A stretch of 64,000 nt of DNA from Liquidambar formosana. Taxonomy: Eukaryota > Streptophyta > Magnoliopsida > Saxifragales > Altingiaceae. Location: positions 39,492,792 through 39,556,791 of the forward strand of contig CM077821.1 of the NCBI GenBank assembly GCA_039720395.1, in the 5' to 3' direction. The notes under the pieces were generated by a model. It did not search any database. It was not told where the DNA came from and saw only the letters and a program-made list of their open reading frames with translations. The first letter of the stretch is position 1. The number at the start of each line of letters is the position of its first letter. Positions 1 through 12,059 of this stretch are shown here, one piece after another. Position numbers and translations under genes: made by a program.

Positions 1-71
1 CAACTTTATTTTTCCTTCCCTGTAGCATCCCCAAATTCTCCCCATCTTTGTTCTTCATTTTTTTTTAAAAC

Positions 72-75
<4 letters not shown>

Positions 76-113
<38 letters not shown>

Positions 114-121
114 ATATATAT
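76..121. repeat. (TA)n microsatellite
   Basis: A run of alternating T and A. The matching site in unit 2 (about 21343-21360) has a much shorter run, as expected for slippage since duplication. The rest of positions 1-409 shows no gene. Confidence 0.9.
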
Positions 122-633
122 CATAGAAGATCAATTTATGAATGATAACTTAGTTATTTTTATTCAGAGGGGTATTTGATGGCATTGATAATGACGTAAC
201 TATCATACAATACAACTAAAATATGAGACCTCGTTGAGGGTAATTGTAAATGTATTGAATTAAAATATGATTTATCAATGGATAATGGACTATAAATTTT
301 GCAATTTTTTATGTTTTAAAATCACAAGATAAAAGAAAATTTTGAATTAAAACTTTTTGATTTCCTGAATTACTCGTCTTCCCTCATCTAAATTTTTGAC
401 TCCGTCCCTTAACTCTTGCTGGGCCTCTACATCAGGTTGGGCTTGGGTTTTTCTTCTCAGGTTGGGTCGAGCTTCAAGCCGAGCTTTTCGGGCTTCCACT
501 ATTCATCGATCAGGCCATGAAAGAAAATGTGAAGCTCAGAGCTAACCCATGGGCTAGGGCTTTTTCGGGCTTTGGGCCTCGAGCCTAAGCCATATTACCT
601 ACGGTAAGTATGTAACAAAAGAAAAAAAGTAAA

Positions 634-796
634 AAAATTACCTTTTGGTAACCACTTCCCATCATAATACCAAAATGGAAGATATTTGTAGTCACTTTGT
701 ATTAAGTTGACTATCTATTTGTAGTAAGTTAACATATAATACATTTTTATTGGTATTAATCTGGGAAGTTATTACCAAAAAATAATTTCTCAAAAA
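634..796. mobile_element. Small foldback MITE (ATTACCTTTTGGTAA ends)
   Basis: It starts with AAAAATTACCTTTTGGTAAC and ends with the inverse (GTTATTACCAAAAAATAATTTC). A related element lies at about 50332-50469 upstream of the S40-like gene, and the copy in unit 2 is at about 21879-22027. It is nested inside the 421-1357 element. Confidence 0.55.
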
Positions 797-901
797 CTGG
801 AAAATATTCATATTGTTATAGTGTCAGGCTTCAGGCTTCAACTAAAGGCCCAAGCCTAGCCTAAGGATTTTCGGGCTCGGCTCGGGCTCTAACTGAGCTT
901 T

Positions 902-1299
902 GGGAACGGCTATTGCAACCCCCCATTCTTATAACCCACCCCTTTCTTTTTAGTTTTTAAGATTTTATGAAAAATATAAAAGGTTTTTGCAAAAACCAAT
1001 TGCTTAGTTTACTAGAAAACATCATTTTGAATAACTTTGCAGAAAAAAGTTTTTCCAAAATCTATCGTTTAGGTAGACTTTTTGGCAAAAAATGAAATAA
1101 ATGTTATAAATGGCTAAAAAGTATATTTAAACGATAGATTTAGGAAAAAATTTCTTCTACAAACTTGTTCAAAATAATGTTTTCTAGTAGACATTATGGC
1201 CGATTTTCATAAAAACCTTTTATATTTTGCATAAAACCTTAAAAATCTAAGGGATGAGGGGTGGGGTGATAAAAATGGGGGGTTGCAATAGCCATTCCC
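902..1299. mobile_element. Mutator-like palindromic MITE, 398 bp, 9-bp TSD
   Basis: It begins GGGAACGGCTATTGCAACCCC and ends with the inverse (GGGGTTGCAATAGCCATTCCC). Almost the whole element folds on itself; the arms carry TAGAAAACATCATTTTGAA and its complement. It is flanked by perfect 9-bp duplications CTGAGCTTT at 893-901 and 1300-1308. Unit 2 has the empty site with one CTGAGCTTT at 22132-22140, so the insertion came after the segmental duplication. No coding capacity is seen. Mutator-type transposition is inferred from the TSD length. Confidence 0.9.
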
Positions 1300-1368
1300 C
1301 TGAGCTTTTTGCTTCAGGCTTTGCGTTGCTCATTTGCCTTGGGCTTTTGATGAGGCCTAACTCTTGCT

Positions 1369-2054
1369 AGTCCCAAAACCAAAACTTTGTCACTTTGCCA
1401 AAACCATGCACCAAAATGCAACAACCTTACTAAAAGCCATGCATGTTCCCTGAGTGCCCCTAGCTACCCGCTCATGATTGCACTCTATCGTACTGTTAGG
1501 AAGGTCAATTGCCCCTTTGACACCCCCCCGCCCCGCCCCGCCCCGCCCCGCCACCCGGCTAGCTAGCGTGCTCCATCTAAGATTTAAACTTTAGTTCGTC
1601 ATAATATGTGTAACGTTTCAAATTATAGGTTTCGGTAGGCTGAACTGTGAATGTGCATATATAAGTCACCAAGACTTTTCTTTTCTTTTTTTTTTTTTTG
1701 CTCTCTTTATCTCATTTAAAAAAAAAAAAATGAATTTTGAGCATATAGAACTTATCTATCTCTAACGTGCCAACCTAGTTGGGATACTAGTGGATCTTTT
1801 GATGCTTGAAGTTCATTCTTCCTCCCCCAAAAAAAGGTTACCGAGTTATGGAGTTCCAAAACAGATATAGGGGAATTACTATAGATAGGTCCAGCTACGA
1901 GCAAATAATTATGGTGCAACACAAACTACCACTAACTTCCAAGTAAATGACTGCTAACTTAACTAAGAATGACTACCAACTGTAATAATTTGGCCGTAGC
2001 CAAACCTATTTGTAACCACAAATATACAACAGGAACAAGATGATGCAAACCAAC
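1369..2054. other. Intergenic, GH1-a(1) 3' flank
   Basis: No gene is seen. There is a short CGCCC microsatellite at about 1528-1551 and a decayed MITE piece (AATTACTATAGATAGGTCC...) at about 1870-2010, related to the foldback at 49833-50114. The matching region of unit 2 (about 22201-23065) is collinear, but the CGCCC array there is nearly gone. Confidence 0.6.
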
Positions 2055-2060
2055 TTTATT
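2055..2060 (-). terminator. Poly(A) signal of GH1-a copy 1
   Basis: AATAAA on the minus strand, about 130 nt after the stop codon. The same hexamer is kept in the intact copy at 23066-23071. Confidence 0.5.
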
Positions 2061-3431
2061 CTTTAACAGCAGGCGTACATAAGTGAAACATACAATGATC
2101 GACAACAAGAAGGCTGCGCCCCCTAATTAGCCGGTTTTATTCCATCTCTTAAAGCAGACCTAACAAACCTAACTCAATTGGATTCACTTAAATAGCCTTG
2201 GCAAATTCTTCAAGAGGCCGAGGTTGTGGTGTGTGGCGGCTGCTACTTGTCAGGAAATCTTTGAACCATTCAGCTGATTTCTTCGGGACCCGCTTGAAAT
2301 CATTGGAATGATCCACGTAGTGAACCCCGAATCCAGCGGTGTATCCTGAATCCATTTCAACGTTGTCCATGAGGGACCATACCATGTACCCATGCACATT
2401 CGCTCCATCCCTATCCAAGGCCAAGGACAGAATTTATTAAAGGAATAAATAAATAAATAAAAAAGGAAGTTATACGGCAAGCACAATTACAGAAAAATGA
2501 GTCAGTCATCATCGGATACGTACATAAGAATACAAGATTTATATGATTACCTTCGCAGATAAGAGGGAGCATTTTCCTCTATTCCTCTATTCATGAAACT
2601 ACAAGCTACGGAAAATTTTCACTGCTGTGTGGCTTACCTTATAGCTTTTGCAAGATAATATAGATGGTCTTTCATGTAGCGAATCCGTGCTTCATCTTGT
2701 AGTGCTTCCTGATCAAGGGGTTTTGAGATATCTACTTTATCGGCAGTACCTGTTTCACATAGATATTTCAGCCGTTTTTTTTCTTTCTTTCAATATTTAC
2801 CAGTTTAAATTAAACGGTTAGCTAAAAGCGCGTAGCGCCATACGCATAAAAAGAACTTACAAAAGCCTGAGTTGCATCAATTGCTCGTCCATTGAATAAA
2901 TTTTATTTTATTTCTTTTAAAAGGGTTTTTTTTTTGGGGGGGGGCGGGGAGGATTTCTTACTGCATATGAATGGTTTTCTTTTTCTTAAGGTATTTTGAT
3001 CATTTTTTTCTCTCCTTCCCCTCTAATTTTTCCAGATCCAAACAGAGGCAAAAAGGCAAAATGTAAAACCAACTAACCGTTTTCAGTGATGTAAATTAGA
3101 GGGGTTGTATTTGTGCTTTAACTTCATCAAAACAGCGCCCAATTCTTCAGGGCAAAAATATAACCAGTCAACACCTTCCGCCTGCGACGACAAAGATTGC
3201 TTATTATTAGGGTCAATGCACTAGTCGTCAACTCAAAATCCAAAAATAATTTCACAACAAATTAAAACATGGTATATAATTATATTAGTTGTACCTTTTC
3301 ACCAATGTCTTCCCCATCTTTACTTGCTGATCAAGTGAGTGCAAGAAAATGGAATGAAAAATGGATCAAAAATACATGTTAGATGATCGTACCTAACAGG
3401 TCCGTTATCATATATATATATATATAAAGAA

Positions 3432-3967
3432 GGATAAATTGCACCTAAGGTCCAACATTTGGGTCAAGTTTCACTTTAGAGTCTAAATTTTAAATTGTAT
3501 CAATTCGATACTTGAATTATTAGTTGAGTTGCAATTTAAGGTCTAGCTGCTTTAAATTTTTTTTTGTATTATCTCTACTTTGCCCTTTTAATGGGTTTGA
3601 AAACCTTATTTTACCCTATCAACCTTTATTTTTTAACTAGATCTGAATCACTTTACCGTCAAATTTGTATTTTGTAAATGAAAAATATAAAGATTTATTA
3701 AATATTGATAGAGGTAATATAGAGAGAGAGAATATAAAACTGATTCAGATCTAGTTAAAATATAAAAATTTATTAGTTATTGATAAAGATAAAATAGGGT
3801 TTTCAAACCCATAAAAATGGCAAAGTAGGGATGGTATAGAAATTTTTTATAACAAGATCCAGATTGCAACTCAATTAATAATTCAGATATTGAATTGACG
3901 TAATTTAAATTTTCAATCTTAAAATGAAATTTGACAGAAACTTTGGACCATAAAGTATAATTTACCC
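3432..3967. mobile_element. Foldback element in GH1-a intron 8
   Basis: The left end GGATAAATTGCACCTAAGGTCC is mirrored by the right end (GGACCATAAAGTATAATTTACCC), with internal arms also complementary, for example TTGAGTTGCAAT/ATTGCAACTCAA. It sits at a TA-rich site between exons 9 and 8. The same insertion is at about 24379-24916 in unit 2, so it predates the duplication. No ORF of note. Confidence 0.7.
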
Positions 3968-5659
3968 TGTAAAGAATGATCCAACCATCAACATTTAATC
4001 CAAAACGGGGTAAAAATAGAAAGCATTACTTAACGCGTTGAGGTATTGGTCTTTATCATAGCTAATGGCCACGTCATTGGACGAGTAGGGGAGGGCCTGG
4101 GCATATCGCGCCGTGTAGTAGTTGATGCCAATATAATCGTACGAGCCGTTCACCAATTCTGCCTGGTCGCTGCTGAATTCCGGAAGCCTTTCCCTCACAA
4201 TGCTCTTCATGCTAATTGGGTAGTCTCCCGTCACCATTGGATCCAAAAACCTACCCCCAAAAAAAATTAAAAATAAATTGAAACACGATCGATTTCAACG
4301 TGGCCTTCCATAAAAACCAAAAATGTTGATCCTTAAAAGACATTCCGTATCATGGCCCGTTAAACCTAGGCTCTATTGACTACTAACTAACCAACAATGA
4401 TTAAGAAGTTTTAGTCATTTGTATTGACTTGTAATTATTTTCTAAACATGTGCCCTAAGAGCTAGCACATGTTAAACCACATTTATTGAGGTAATTGTGG
4501 CATGGAAAATGATGATCGATCACTAATAGTTTAATCAATTTGAATTTTTACATTAAAAAAAGTTTATAACAAAGGAGATCACCAATATAATCACCCTCCC
4601 TTTTTATTCGATCTTGACCCAAAAAAATAAAATAAAAAAAATAACCCAATTTAGATAATTTTAAGAAATTTCTTGCCCAAAAACAAAACGCGTATTACCC
4701 ACCATTTCCTTTTAATTTGGTTTATTTAAAAGAGCTCAACTATCCTCTTTAGTGGCCATTAAAAGTCATTCTTCCTTAAAAGTTACTTCGAATAAACCCC
4801 AATAATAATCAAGGAAAAAATATATAAAATTATTGATATGAGAAGAGAAGAGATTACCATCCGAGCATGAAGTCCCACCCTCTGTTTGCAGCATCTACAT
4901 CTTTAGGCGTAACATCCAGCGGCGAATACCAATTAATGTCCATTATCATACCAATTTTTCCTTTCTGAGTGGACTACACAAAACAAGTTATATAACTCAT
5001 CATTATTGAACAGTAGTGCCTGCTAGTAAAAACTAGATTAGAATCGGTGTAGTCCCTAATTGATATTTGGTTTTTAAATAAACCAACTTGCAATTGGTTT
5101 AAAACAAAAAATAAATAAATAAAGTGTTTGTCTTATTTTCAGTAGAAAGTTGAACTAGTTAGCAAGAAAACGAGATTTATCAAACAGTGCATGTGAAATC
5201 AAAACATACTAGACAGTCTTATTTTTAGCTGGCCAGGTTTTCGTGTTTTCCAAAAAAAAAAAAAAAAAAAAAAAAACCTTAATTAAAAAGGATAAACCTT
5301 GTAGAAATGTAGAGATTTGTTTTATTTTAATCGTGTTTAATTAATTAGAATTTTTAATGAATATACCTGATAATTATCTCTGTAGGTCTTCACAGCTGTA
5401 GCATGGGATAACAAGAGATTGTGGGTAGCCTTGTAAGGATCTCTCGGAAGATCAAATCCATCTACCATATAAGTCTTTGGACGAAAGTCAGTGGCTCATT
5501 ACATGTAGCCCAGTATTTAACTTTGTGTCCGAAAGTTTTGAAGCAAAGATCAGCATAATCATTGAAATCAGCCCTGAAGTTAAAAAAGAACAAGGAAAGA
5601 CCAAGGACGATTTTTCATTTATTTATATTTTTCAAGATAAAAAGAATCCAATTTCATCA

Positions 5660-5785
<126 letters not shown>

Positions 5786-5810
5786 TTAAAATTCAAGTTA
5801 CCATCGCAGG

Positions 5811-5811
5811 A

Positions 5812-5846
<35 letters not shown>
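5811..5846. repeat. (AT)n microsatellite in GH1-a intron
   Basis: Long AT run in the intron between exons 5 and 4. It is shorter in unit 2 (about 26795-26812). Confidence 0.85.
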
Positions 5847-5849
<3 letters not shown>

Positions 5850-7071
5850 CCAGTCAGGTGATCGAATACAAACTAATATAACTCATATCAATACTATACA
5901 TTAGAGATTAATTATATAATGACGGTGAGGTGAACACATGCTGATATAATATATTGATCATGTTAAATCTTATATATAAACAAAAGAATAACATGATTAA
6001 TTAGTAAAATAAATGAAAATTGTTCTTACCATTGCTGATTAGTTCATCTATCAAATTGTTGTAGAAATCGATTCCTTCTTGGTTAAACCCATCACTTAAT
6101 TTCCCCGCTGCAAGTTCGCAAAAAAATAAAATAAAATAAATAATAATAAAAATAGTAATAGGTGGTAATTAATGTTTATAACTGTAACAATATTTGCTGT
6201 TAATTCAGAAAATACAAAGATGGCAGAAAGAAAGAGTACTGTACTTGGTAGTATCCTGGGCCAGGCTATGGAGAATCTATAAACATCCATATTCAAGTTC
6301 TTCAAGCACGAAACATCCTCCTGTTATGTAGTCAACAATAGGCCATCATGTCTTATTTATCAATTTGTTTATTTCAAAAGCTCTAATATATATATATATA
6401 TAATTATGTTTTTTTTTTTCTTTTTGGATCATCAAAGAGGTTATAATTGAGGTACAAACCTTGTACTTGGTGTAGGATTCAACTCCTGGGAGGCCTCCAT
6501 AGTAATGGTCATTGATGCTTGGTCCCCTGCCTCCTACAGTTGGAGTACTTTCTGTCTGCAGTTCAAGTAAGCTTGCCATTTAAAGAGAGAGAAAGAACAA
6601 GAAGAAGAAGCTCATTTACATATAGCTGTGTGATTTAGGATTTTTACTATTATACAACTAGCCCTTACATTTCTCTTTTTTCTAACTTTGATAATATTTC
6701 CGGAGTATTTCTCTTTTTCTGTAAAAATTTTTTGTTGCCACCAAAAAAAAAAAACCCTAGCCCTTACTTTTCTTAGAGAATACAATTAATATCGTAATTT
6801 TCTAAAAGGCGATGAAATCACGCCGTTGATAAATAACCAGTGCTGCTTCAAAAGGCGAATGGTGATCATTTCACTACATAAGATAGTTTTGGTGCAGTAT
6901 GAATGCATGGCTAGCCTGTTAGAGACAAATTGATCGAGGCCGCATGAAAGAAAGATCCAAGTCAAGAGTGGAGAGAGATTGCATTTTTATCACCGTGAAT
7001 TGCCACGCAAGCATTTTCCCTAAAATTTTGACTCAAGCATGCGCCCAGAGGCCAAAGCACATCAACGCATC

Positions 7072-7661
7072 CAGGGGCGGTTCTGAGATTTTTGGGCCCT
7101 TAGTTGAATTCTTAAAATGAGACCCTCCATACTCAATTTTTTTTTTCCTAGTACAAACATAAAGTTCGTTTGCACATCCCATTGATTTTAATTTCTTTAG
7201 ATTTTAGAAAAATATAAAAGGTTTTAAGAAAATTAACTACGCTATTTACTAGAAAACATCATTTTGAACAACTTTACAGAAGAAAGTTTTTATAACATTT
7301 TTCGTTTAACTTGACTTTTTGGCCTAAAATTAACAAAGACGGTAAATGATAAAAAAATCCACTTAAACGATAAATTTTGAAAAAACTTTCTTCTACAAAA
7401 TTGTTCAAAATAATGTTTTCTACTGGATTACATAACAAATTTTCAGAAAAACCTTTTATATTTTTAGTAAAATATTGATAAATAAAAATTAGTGGGGTGT
7501 GCAAATAAAATTAAGGGGTTGCAATAACCATTCTTTTTAGAAAAAAAAAATAATAATAAACCTAATACAAGGGTTAGTCCCAAAATGGGGCCCTCATTTT
7601 TGAGCCAAAATGTGGGGCCCCAGGCGGCTGCCTTGCTCGCCTTGCCCCAAAACCGGCCCTG
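7072..7661. mobile_element. hAT-like non-autonomous element, 590 bp
   Basis: The ends are CAGGGGCGGTTCTGAG and, inverted, CAGGGCCGGTTTTGGGGC. They are flanked by 8-bp duplications AACGCATC (7064-7071) and AATGCATC (7662-7669). Unit 2 has the empty site AACGCATC at about 28037, so the insertion followed the duplication. The interior (about 7160-7540) carries a foldback core related to the Mutator-like MITE family of this window (TAGAAAACATCATTTTGAA). hAT assignment rests on TIR style and 8-bp TSD. Confidence 0.8.
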
Positions 7662-8222
7662 AATGCATCCCATTCATGCATGTTCAAAATAAATAATTTT
7701 GATAAATTTATCTTTTACATGAATAATAACTAAAAAAAAATAATATTAAAAACAAAAGGTCCTCTAGGAATTATATACCCTAGCTTCTTAAGAACATGTT
7801 TGTTTGTACCCACAAAAATGTTCATACTCTAGTACTCCATTCCTCCAAAGAGTTGAAGGATAGGTTATCCGAAATGAATGGATGAAACAAACAATACAGA
7901 TTAGAATTAGAAACCTGAATAGCGGAAGAGGAAGCCCCAAACATGAATGAACCTGGAAAGTCACTTCTAGCTATAGATATTTCTGATGAACATGTTATGG
8001 TAAGTGGCCTCACGCTCCTCCTCCTAAGAGAAGGAACTCTTGCCTGCCTACCAAAAACATGGATTTCCTTATTTGAGAATGTCCTACTTGGAAACGTACA
8101 GCAATTGTTTGGCAAACCAACATTGGTAAGAGCCATGGGGGTGTCTGTGTGTGAGAGAGTACTGAGAGAGAGAGAGATTAGGTAGCTAATTGCTATACAA
8201 GGGAAGAGGTGATCATGCACTA

Positions 8223-8232
8223 CTATATATAG
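8223..8232 (-). promoter_or_regulatory. TATA box of GH1-a copy 1
   Basis: CTATATATAG on the minus strand, 87 nt before the ATG at 8136. A CT-rich 5' leader (GA-rich on the plus strand, about 8152-8178) follows. The matching box in the intact copy is at 28606-28615. Confidence 0.65.
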
Positions 8233-9450
8233 AGGCTCGGCCAGGAATTTATTTATTTATTTTTATTTTTTTATGTATATGGTCACGTGCAGTAGTCATG
8301 TATATCCTTTTCGGTCTTTCCATTTTTTTTTTTTTTTTGCTTTGTCACCGTCGTGTGTGAATCGATCGTTACTGGAGGGTTGATTGCCACACGGGTTTCT
8401 CGATCCTCCTGCATGTTGCCATCATATTTTTAGTGACTTTATCGTTTTGCATGGGGACTTTGGATTTTGTTATGGAGTTTTCAAAACCTATCATCGTGCT
8501 ACTGACGGATTACCTTTGGGATGACCTAGATTAAAAATTGAAAAAATTAATCATTTAAATCATTTTGGTTATTTTAATAATAATTTTTAAAATTTTCATT
8601 TTGAATCTTCTAAAATAATGCTAAACTAACTCAACATCAAATCTCCGAGCCAAAGGACTATCTTCCCTTTAATTGTATTTCTTTTGTTCTACAAAGATAG
8701 ATCATTTTTGTTATAATTTTTTTAAGTTTCTTACAATAACGTTTGTGATTTTAACAATTACTTTTAATACAAAACTCAATACAAAAAGAATAAGTTATTT
8801 TTAAAAAGATGAAACTTAATAAATGACAATATAATGCAATAATAGCCTTTTTTGTTGGCAGCCCTTTGTGGTATATCCCTTATTCATTGGCAGTGCCTCA
8901 GCCAAACAATGTGGTTCAACCCACGTCAGGCAAAAAAAAAAAAAACTTTTCTTTACAAGACTTGTGGAATCGGATTACGTCGTTGAAAGAATGATTTATT
9001 TATTTATTTATTTCTTGGGGGTAATGGGTGCACCACGTTATTATCTGATCTTAATTTTTTTGGGGGAATTTTAGATTGGTCGGCTTATAGGAAAATAATT
9101 ACAATTGATAGTCATTGTTAGTAAAGTTAGTAGTCATTTACTAAAAAATTAGTAGCATTTTGCATTTGAACTGTAATTATTTTTCCATAGCCCAAAGGAT
9201 CTAAAATCCCCCTTTCATGTTGGTTGACTTTTTTATCAACCTTTTTTTTATGGGTTATTCGTTCCCTAATTATTTTGTCGGAAAATGTTACATATAACAA
9301 CTAATTTAAGCAACTAATGTTACATGTAAAATTGGTATATTATGATTAAAAAAAAAAAAGAATACTAATAACCGTCTATTAGAAAATACTACGTCAATTA
9401 TTATATTTTATTATTATATTTAATTATAGCACTACCCTATTTTATCTACT
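8233..9450. other. Upstream region of GH1-a(1) with ~1 kb absent from unit 2
   Basis: The sequence is collinear with unit 2 up to about 8410 and again from about 9410. The roughly 1 kb between has no counterpart there, so it is either an insertion here or a deletion in unit 2. I see no gene, clear TIRs or target duplication in it. A decayed MITE piece (AAAATAATTACAATTGATAGTCA) lies at about 9090-9190. Confidence 0.6.
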
Positions 9451-9605
9451 CACATGCCTTTCAGGCATGGGTACGTGTTTGTGTTGGCTTTTAGCTCTTA
9501 CAATTGGGTTAACTTTCTTCTTCTATCTAATCACATGCCGTTCAGGCATGGGTACGTGTTTGTGTTGGCTTTTTACTTCTTACAATTGGGTTAACTTTCT
9601 TCTTC
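9449..9605. repeat. Tandem repeat, two ~79-bp copies
   Basis: Two copies of a unit starting CACATGCC(T/G)TTCAGGCATGG and ending GGGTTAACTTTCTTCTTCT. The pair recurs in unit 2 at about 29071-29230, and a degraded single copy lies at about 41350-41420 upstream of GH1-b. It therefore marks a shared upstream region of the GH1 loci. Short open frames across it are repeat translation, not genes. Confidence 0.8.
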
Positions 9606-11092
9606 TTTTTATTTTATTTTTTATTTTTATTTTTTTCAGTTATTTTGCAGGCAGACAGTTGGGTTAACATTTGTTGGTCGGGTAAAATCACGTACGAATG
9701 TTTTATTTATTTATTTACTCCGTATTAATATATTTTAAGAAATTTAAATTTCACCGCTGATCACATCAAATCCCCCTTTTTTCTTTTTTTTTTGCGCACG
9801 CGGGGATTATTCTCGGCCAACATCTACAATACTGAAAATGCTGGCTCATTGATTGTAAGTTTGTAACCCTGTATTTAACCAGGTTTCCAAAAGTTTTGAA
9901 ACGGATATCAGGCATAGTCTTTGAAATAATACATGAACTTAAATAAAAAAAAAAATTTTAAAAAAAAATTAAAAATTAAAACAACGATTTTCTAATATTT
10001 CATTTGTAAGAATCCAATTTAAAATGGTCTGGAGTAAAATATAATAATGGAAACAACTTGAATAATCAATGGTGCCACGAAAGGCTCCATCGATACCTAT
10101 CCAAAAAAATTAAGTTGCCATCAAAATGTGGAACACGTTGTGGAAATGTTTAAAGAGCAACAGGATTGAAAGAAGGGAATCAAAAATGCTAAATTTATTT
10201 GAAGGTCCAAATGTCAATTTTTAGGATTATTAGAATTCCGCAGAAGATTAAAATTCATAAATTAAGGGTACTAAGCAGAAGTTAATTAGTATGCTAACAA
10301 TGGCGATTTTTTTTTTTTAAATTTAAAATTTCAGGAAAGGCCCTTTGAAGGTGTACTCCAAATGTCAATTTTAGGGGGAAAAAAAAAATGTTTTTCTTAT
10401 TTAGCGACTTGCATTTTTGCTTTCTATTGACGTTTTTGAGTCCAAATTTGTTTGGAAAACTTTGCAATAGTTATTTTATGGCTATTGAATAGGGTTTATC
10501 TATGGGTTATAGCCTTCTGATTCAACCTTTGCATCTTTCACGGCTCCATTAGGGTTTTTGCGAGGGTGGAGCCACCTATGGGGCTAGCCTAGGCCATAGC
10601 CTGGGTAAGTGGCACCATTTTTTCTCTTTTATTTATAATGTATTAAAAATAGATTTTATCCTTTAATTTAGGAAAGATTTTGCCTTAACCTATAATTTCA
10701 ACTTTGGGTTATACCTTAATCCAGGATAATTTCAAATCCTGGCTTTGTCACTCCATTTTTTAGTCTAAATTTGTTTGTAAAACTTTCCAATAATTGTCAT
10801 CTATCATGTATACAGCTGGATTTATCAGATGCGAAATACAATGGAAGCCATTTAAACACGAAATTAGATTCGTAGATTATATATTTATTTTTATTTTTTG
10901 ATAAGCAATTGGTAGTTGCCGCTTGGAGAACGTTAGGTGCATGTAGTAGCAATGTCCACGTGCATGAGAATGCTCGTTGAGGGGAATGACGAGTTTTACC
11001 AAACAGCATCTACACTGGAGGCCAACGTTGGGAGCGGTCAATTAGCACGTGCTAGGGAGTTGTCAATTAAATGGACGTGTTAGCATTGACCA
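9606..11092. other. Intergenic, duplicated upstream DNA
   Basis: AT-rich sequence collinear with unit 2 (about 29231-30330). No gene is seen. An additional stretch at about 10576-10790, absent from unit 2, starts GAGGGTGGAGCCACC and ends near TGGCTTTGTCACTCC. It resembles a decayed hAT element, but I find no target duplication. Confidence 0.5.
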
Positions 11093-11281
11093 CGGATTCG
11101 ACACCGTGTCGCACTGATAAGAGCTTATGGATAAGTTTTTGGACGGCTAATTTTTTTTTATTTTTATTTTTTAAATTTATCATTAATTTCATTTTAACTA
11201 TTTTAATAGATCTTTCAATTTTGACCATCCAAAAATCCATCCAATGGCTCTTAATCCGTTAGTTTTGCACGGTGCTAAATT
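11093..11281. mobile_element. Small foldback MITE
   Basis: The left arm ATTCGACACCGTGTCGCACTG pairs imperfectly with the right end (CCGTTAGTTTTGCACGGTGCT), and the arms continue with GAGCTTATGGATAAGTTTTTGG against its inverse. It is absent from unit 2, where the surrounding sequence is shorter. Too decayed to assign a target duplication. Confidence 0.5.
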
Positions 11282-12059
11282 TTCACAACTTAATACGCAA
11301 TCAGTGCTAGTTAACATTTATCAGAAACTTGATCCACTTATCTCATTTATCATGTGTGGTACGCATCAATATCAATATCTTATCTCATCATAGTGAGATC
11401 AAAGTTTGAGTAGGCCTTCACGAGAGTAAATGATCCTTGAATCCGTCCAAAAAAATTAAAAAATAAATAATGATTGACGATCAGCCACCACGTGATGCTC
11501 ACACTTGAACAACAAAAAACAAATAAATTTACTTGTATGCGCATGCATCCATCGGATAGTGAAAAGGAAAGGGAAAACACTATGAACCGTGTAGTAAAAG
11601 AGACAAGAAAAGTAATTAATGGCAAGAAAATTAAAGATTTGTTGGGACACATAAAATGAAAAGGCTTTAGTCCACGTACCCAAGAAGAATCCAATCCCAA
11701 CAAAATTGATGCATGGGCATGCATGGTCCAGGAAGAATGGCCACGTTTGCATCGTGCTGACTGTAACTAATCTTATCACATCTCTCGATCTCAGCCTACA
11801 ATCACAATTTCATACATAAAACTAATTGCTCTTCAAAATTTTCAAACAAATCATTCGTTTACTATCAAGACATAATGATGCCTTGAAAGTGGGTGGCCTG
11901 CCAGGGGCAGGGAGTGGCCGGCCACCCCATTGTTTACTTCTAACAATATCCACACGCATTGCGCGCGGTGGCAACAGGCCTTGCAGATGGAATAATCTTT
12001 TATTGATAATTGTTGTTTATACAAATTCTCTTCAGCCTTATTAGAAGGGATCTATGAGA
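11282..12059. other. Intergenic
   Basis: Collinear with unit 2 (about 30331-31025). No gene is supported. Open frames on both strands overlap each other and have no family signature. A GC-richer patch at about 11890-11990 (GGCCGGCC-containing) recurs at about 30870-30965. Confidence 0.5.

Larger units (their letters stand above)
421..1357. mobile_element. Foldback MITE (GGGCCT..AGGCC ends) carrying nested MITEs
   Basis: The ends are imperfect inverted repeats (start GGGCCTCTACATCA, end TGATGAGGCC). The element is flanked by an 11-bp direct repeat TAACTCTTGCT at 410-420 and 1358-1368. It contains GGGCTTGGG/AGGCCCAAGCC inverted blocks and a smaller foldback at about 634-796, and is interrupted by the 9-bp-TSD MITE at 902-1299. 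The copy in unit 2 lies at 21660-22189 and lacks that nested insertion. The target duplication length suggests a Mutator-like non-autonomous element. Confidence 0.65.

Noticed and set aside
7943..8185. Plus-strand frame over GH1 exon 1 (also at 28322)
   Set aside because: Antisense shadow of the transit-peptide exon on the minus strand.
9467..9667. Repeated Gly-Thr-Cys-Leu-Cys-Trp frame (also 28958-29428)
   Set aside because: Translation of the 79-bp tandem repeat; no start context or family.
10576..10790. hAT element in the GH1-a(1) upstream DNA
   Set aside because: Ends are only loosely inverted and no target duplication is visible.
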